A stretch of DNA of 64,000 nucleotides, taken from the NCBI GenBank assembly GCA_963682055.1, contig OY821740.1, positions 33,493,795 to 33,557,794 on the forward strand, in the 5' to 3' direction. Shown piece after piece: positions 49,301-64,000 of the stretch (its first letter is position 1; each line of letters opens with the position of its first letter). A model generated the notes under the pieces. It saw nothing but the letters and a program-made list of their open reading frames with translations. It was not told where the DNA came from and searched no databases. Position numbers and translations under genes: made by a program. This DNA comes from Primula veris. Lineage: Eukaryota > Streptophyta > Magnoliopsida > Ericales > Primulaceae.

Positions 49301-50067
49301 GTATGAAAAATAGAGGAGGACGATTCAATCTAACATAAAAAGAAAGCTTTTTAATGTTCACAATTAAATATTGTTAGTAATGAAATTATCAAAACAACTA
49401 GTTGTACATCCTGCGATAAACGATTAGAATTTTCTCAAAATTGTTGCTTTATATATACATGTACTAAAATAAAATATATCATATAATATTACTTTTAATT
49501 CCAAGAGCATTATATTGGTTTTTAGTTTATACATAAACAAGGGGTATATTATATACACACATGTGTAGTTGATAATCTTTTACACGTATTTCTATTTTTA
49601 TATTATAAATAAACTTATATAAGAAAGCTAAAGTTAACCAATGGCCCATAAACATTGATTAAGAAGGTTTGGTTTGTGTTTTAAAATGTTTAGTATAACA
49701 ATTTATTAATAGCATCTCCTTACCGTAAATAGCTTCAAAAGACATAATTATGATAATATAATGATATGCCAGCGTGTGATGATTATAAATATTATGACAA
49801 CTTTTTTTGTATTTAATGCATATTATTTTTGAATTATATTAAATGATTAAGCAGTGTTTCGGGAGCACTAGTTACTAAAACCCATATAAAAATAAGATTT
49901 GCAAAAAGGTAATTAAAAATATATTGATAATGGGAATGAAATCTATAGATATTTGATTAAATTTAAAGCAAAAAATTTAGTTGGACAATTCATCATCATT
50001 TTTCATAAAGGCTAAATCTCCTGATTATTATCGCCCTAAGCTTTGTTTTTTCCACTTAAATAAATAA

Positions 50068-50072
<5 letters not shown>
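46308..50072. other. Intergenic region between eL39 and ASP5
   Basis: About 3.7 kb without a supported gene. The first part is likely the eL39 3' UTR. Two related blocks (about 47885-47995 and 49098-49185, sharing GGATGTAT, ATATAAAATTCA-like sequence and GAATATCATTACTC) flank 1.1 kb that contains a GC-richer piece (48290-48620) of unknown origin. This may be a decayed element with direct-repeat ends, but I could not identify coding sequence. Confidence 0.45.
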
Positions 50073-50120
<48 letters not shown>

Positions 50121-50228
50121 CAGATCCCTTATATTATTGCTAAATTACGCGAATTTGTGGGTTTTACTAATAAATGTTTGTAAATTGGAATATAAATATT
50201 GTTTATTTGGAATATTGAACAAATGCAG
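50073..50228 (+). promoter_or_regulatory. ASP5 upstream region with (CT)n(TA)n and leader acceptor
   Basis: A (CT)n tract (50073-50097) runs into (TA)n (50098-50120). The start codon at 50229 directly follows CAAATGCAG, a good 3' splice site, so a 5' UTR intron is likely and the first non-coding exon lies further upstream. An in-frame ATG at 50223 would be used only if this site is not spliced. Confidence 0.4.
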
Positions 50229-63436
<13,208 letters not shown>

Positions 63437-64000
63437 GTACGATAAACTTCAGTTTTCTTAGATTCTTTTTGAGCTGGCTATTAGTAAACAGCAATTAGGC
63501 ATTTGTTTACTAAACACTATGCCACAAATAGAAATACTACCTTTAACGTCTACTGTTACCTTTGGAAGTTTGTGGTCTCTGTTGGACTTGCTGCATGCAA
63601 TGGGTTTCTATGCTCTTTGAACTTGGTATAGTTACTAATTTAGTGGTATTGTAGGGGTGGTATATTGTATTAGGTTTAATCTTGGTATGTTTTGTAAGAT
63701 CTATTAATGGTCTTGTATGTGAATATTTCGTTTTATGATGCCATCTTAGATAATGAAGACTTGCATATGATCTGAAAATGTTATACGTATGAATGAAAAT
63801 GCAGTTTTTATCAATTTACATTTGGCTTAATGATAATGGTGAAGATATGATAGAAGTCACTAAGTAACTTGTACTTTATCAACTTTTTATTTTTGGTAAA
63901 TTTAGCTGTTGCAGGTGCAGCAGTAGTATACAATTCTCTTTTTTTTGTGCCAACTTTATTTTCACCAGGTAGTATAATAAACTCTGACAAGGTTCAGTGT
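63437..64000 (+). other. ASP5 intron 9, running off the right edge
   Basis: Begins with the donor GTACGA after ATA-AG. The next exon should begin by completing an arginine codon and encoding a VKSQLKRI-like segment. I find none before 64000, so this exon lies outside. Confidence 0.65.

Overview
The window is nuclear DNA of a eudicot plant. It is AT-rich, the genes are intron-rich, and it carries Ty1/copia, hAT-like, Mutator-like and pararetroviral sequences. I cannot name the species. Five host genes can be modelled exon by exon, and one single-exon gene is also clear. In order they are a B3-domain (DUF313-type) transcription factor (+), an NF-YA CCAAT-box factor (-), a FIP1-like polyadenylation factor (+), a deSI-like PPPDE isopeptidase (+), ribosomal protein eL39 (+), and a plastid aspartate aminotransferase of ASP5 type (+) that runs off the right edge. 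In every multi-exon model the exon phases join correctly.

Left part (1-13.4 kb): a decayed LTR-retrotransposon end (gag on the minus strand) touches the left edge. Next comes a ~0.9 kb segment present twice (about 1500-2436 and 5958-6852). The second copy holds the real last exon of the NF-YA gene and the first holds a broken copy of that exon. The B3 gene lies between them. The NF-YA gene fills 6.36-13.24 kb. Its introns contain a 647-bp hAT-like element with perfect ends and target-site duplication, a 58-bp tandem repeat, a tandem duplication of an exon/intron border, and a ~1 kb array of ~84-bp units in alternating types.

Middle part (13.4-39.1 kb): the FIP1 gene spans 14988-30362. Its first intron is 11 kb because a complete 10,032-bp Ty1/copia element is inserted in antisense orientation, with 5-bp target-site duplication, near-identical LTRs, an intact 1664-aa gag-pol and an extra 428-aa ORF downstream of pol. 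That element carries at least 16 copies of the palindrome GTTGCAAC, in its LTRs, its spacer and its coding sequence. The deSI-like gene follows in three exons.

Right part (39.1-64 kb): the eL39 gene has a short promoter with two G-boxes, a TATA box and a telo-box. The ASP5 gene has a first intron of 9.3 kb filled by a broken endogenous pararetrovirus (about 50542-56852) and a 1-kb Mutator-like element. The viral copy is rearranged into a large inverted repeat (arms ~1.2 kb) and is flanked by ~130-bp direct repeats of host intron sequence. If transcribed with ASP5 it would fold into a long hairpin RNA.

The genes are unrelated housekeeping and regulatory loci. The common theme is that first introns hold the large insertions while the splice phases stay intact.
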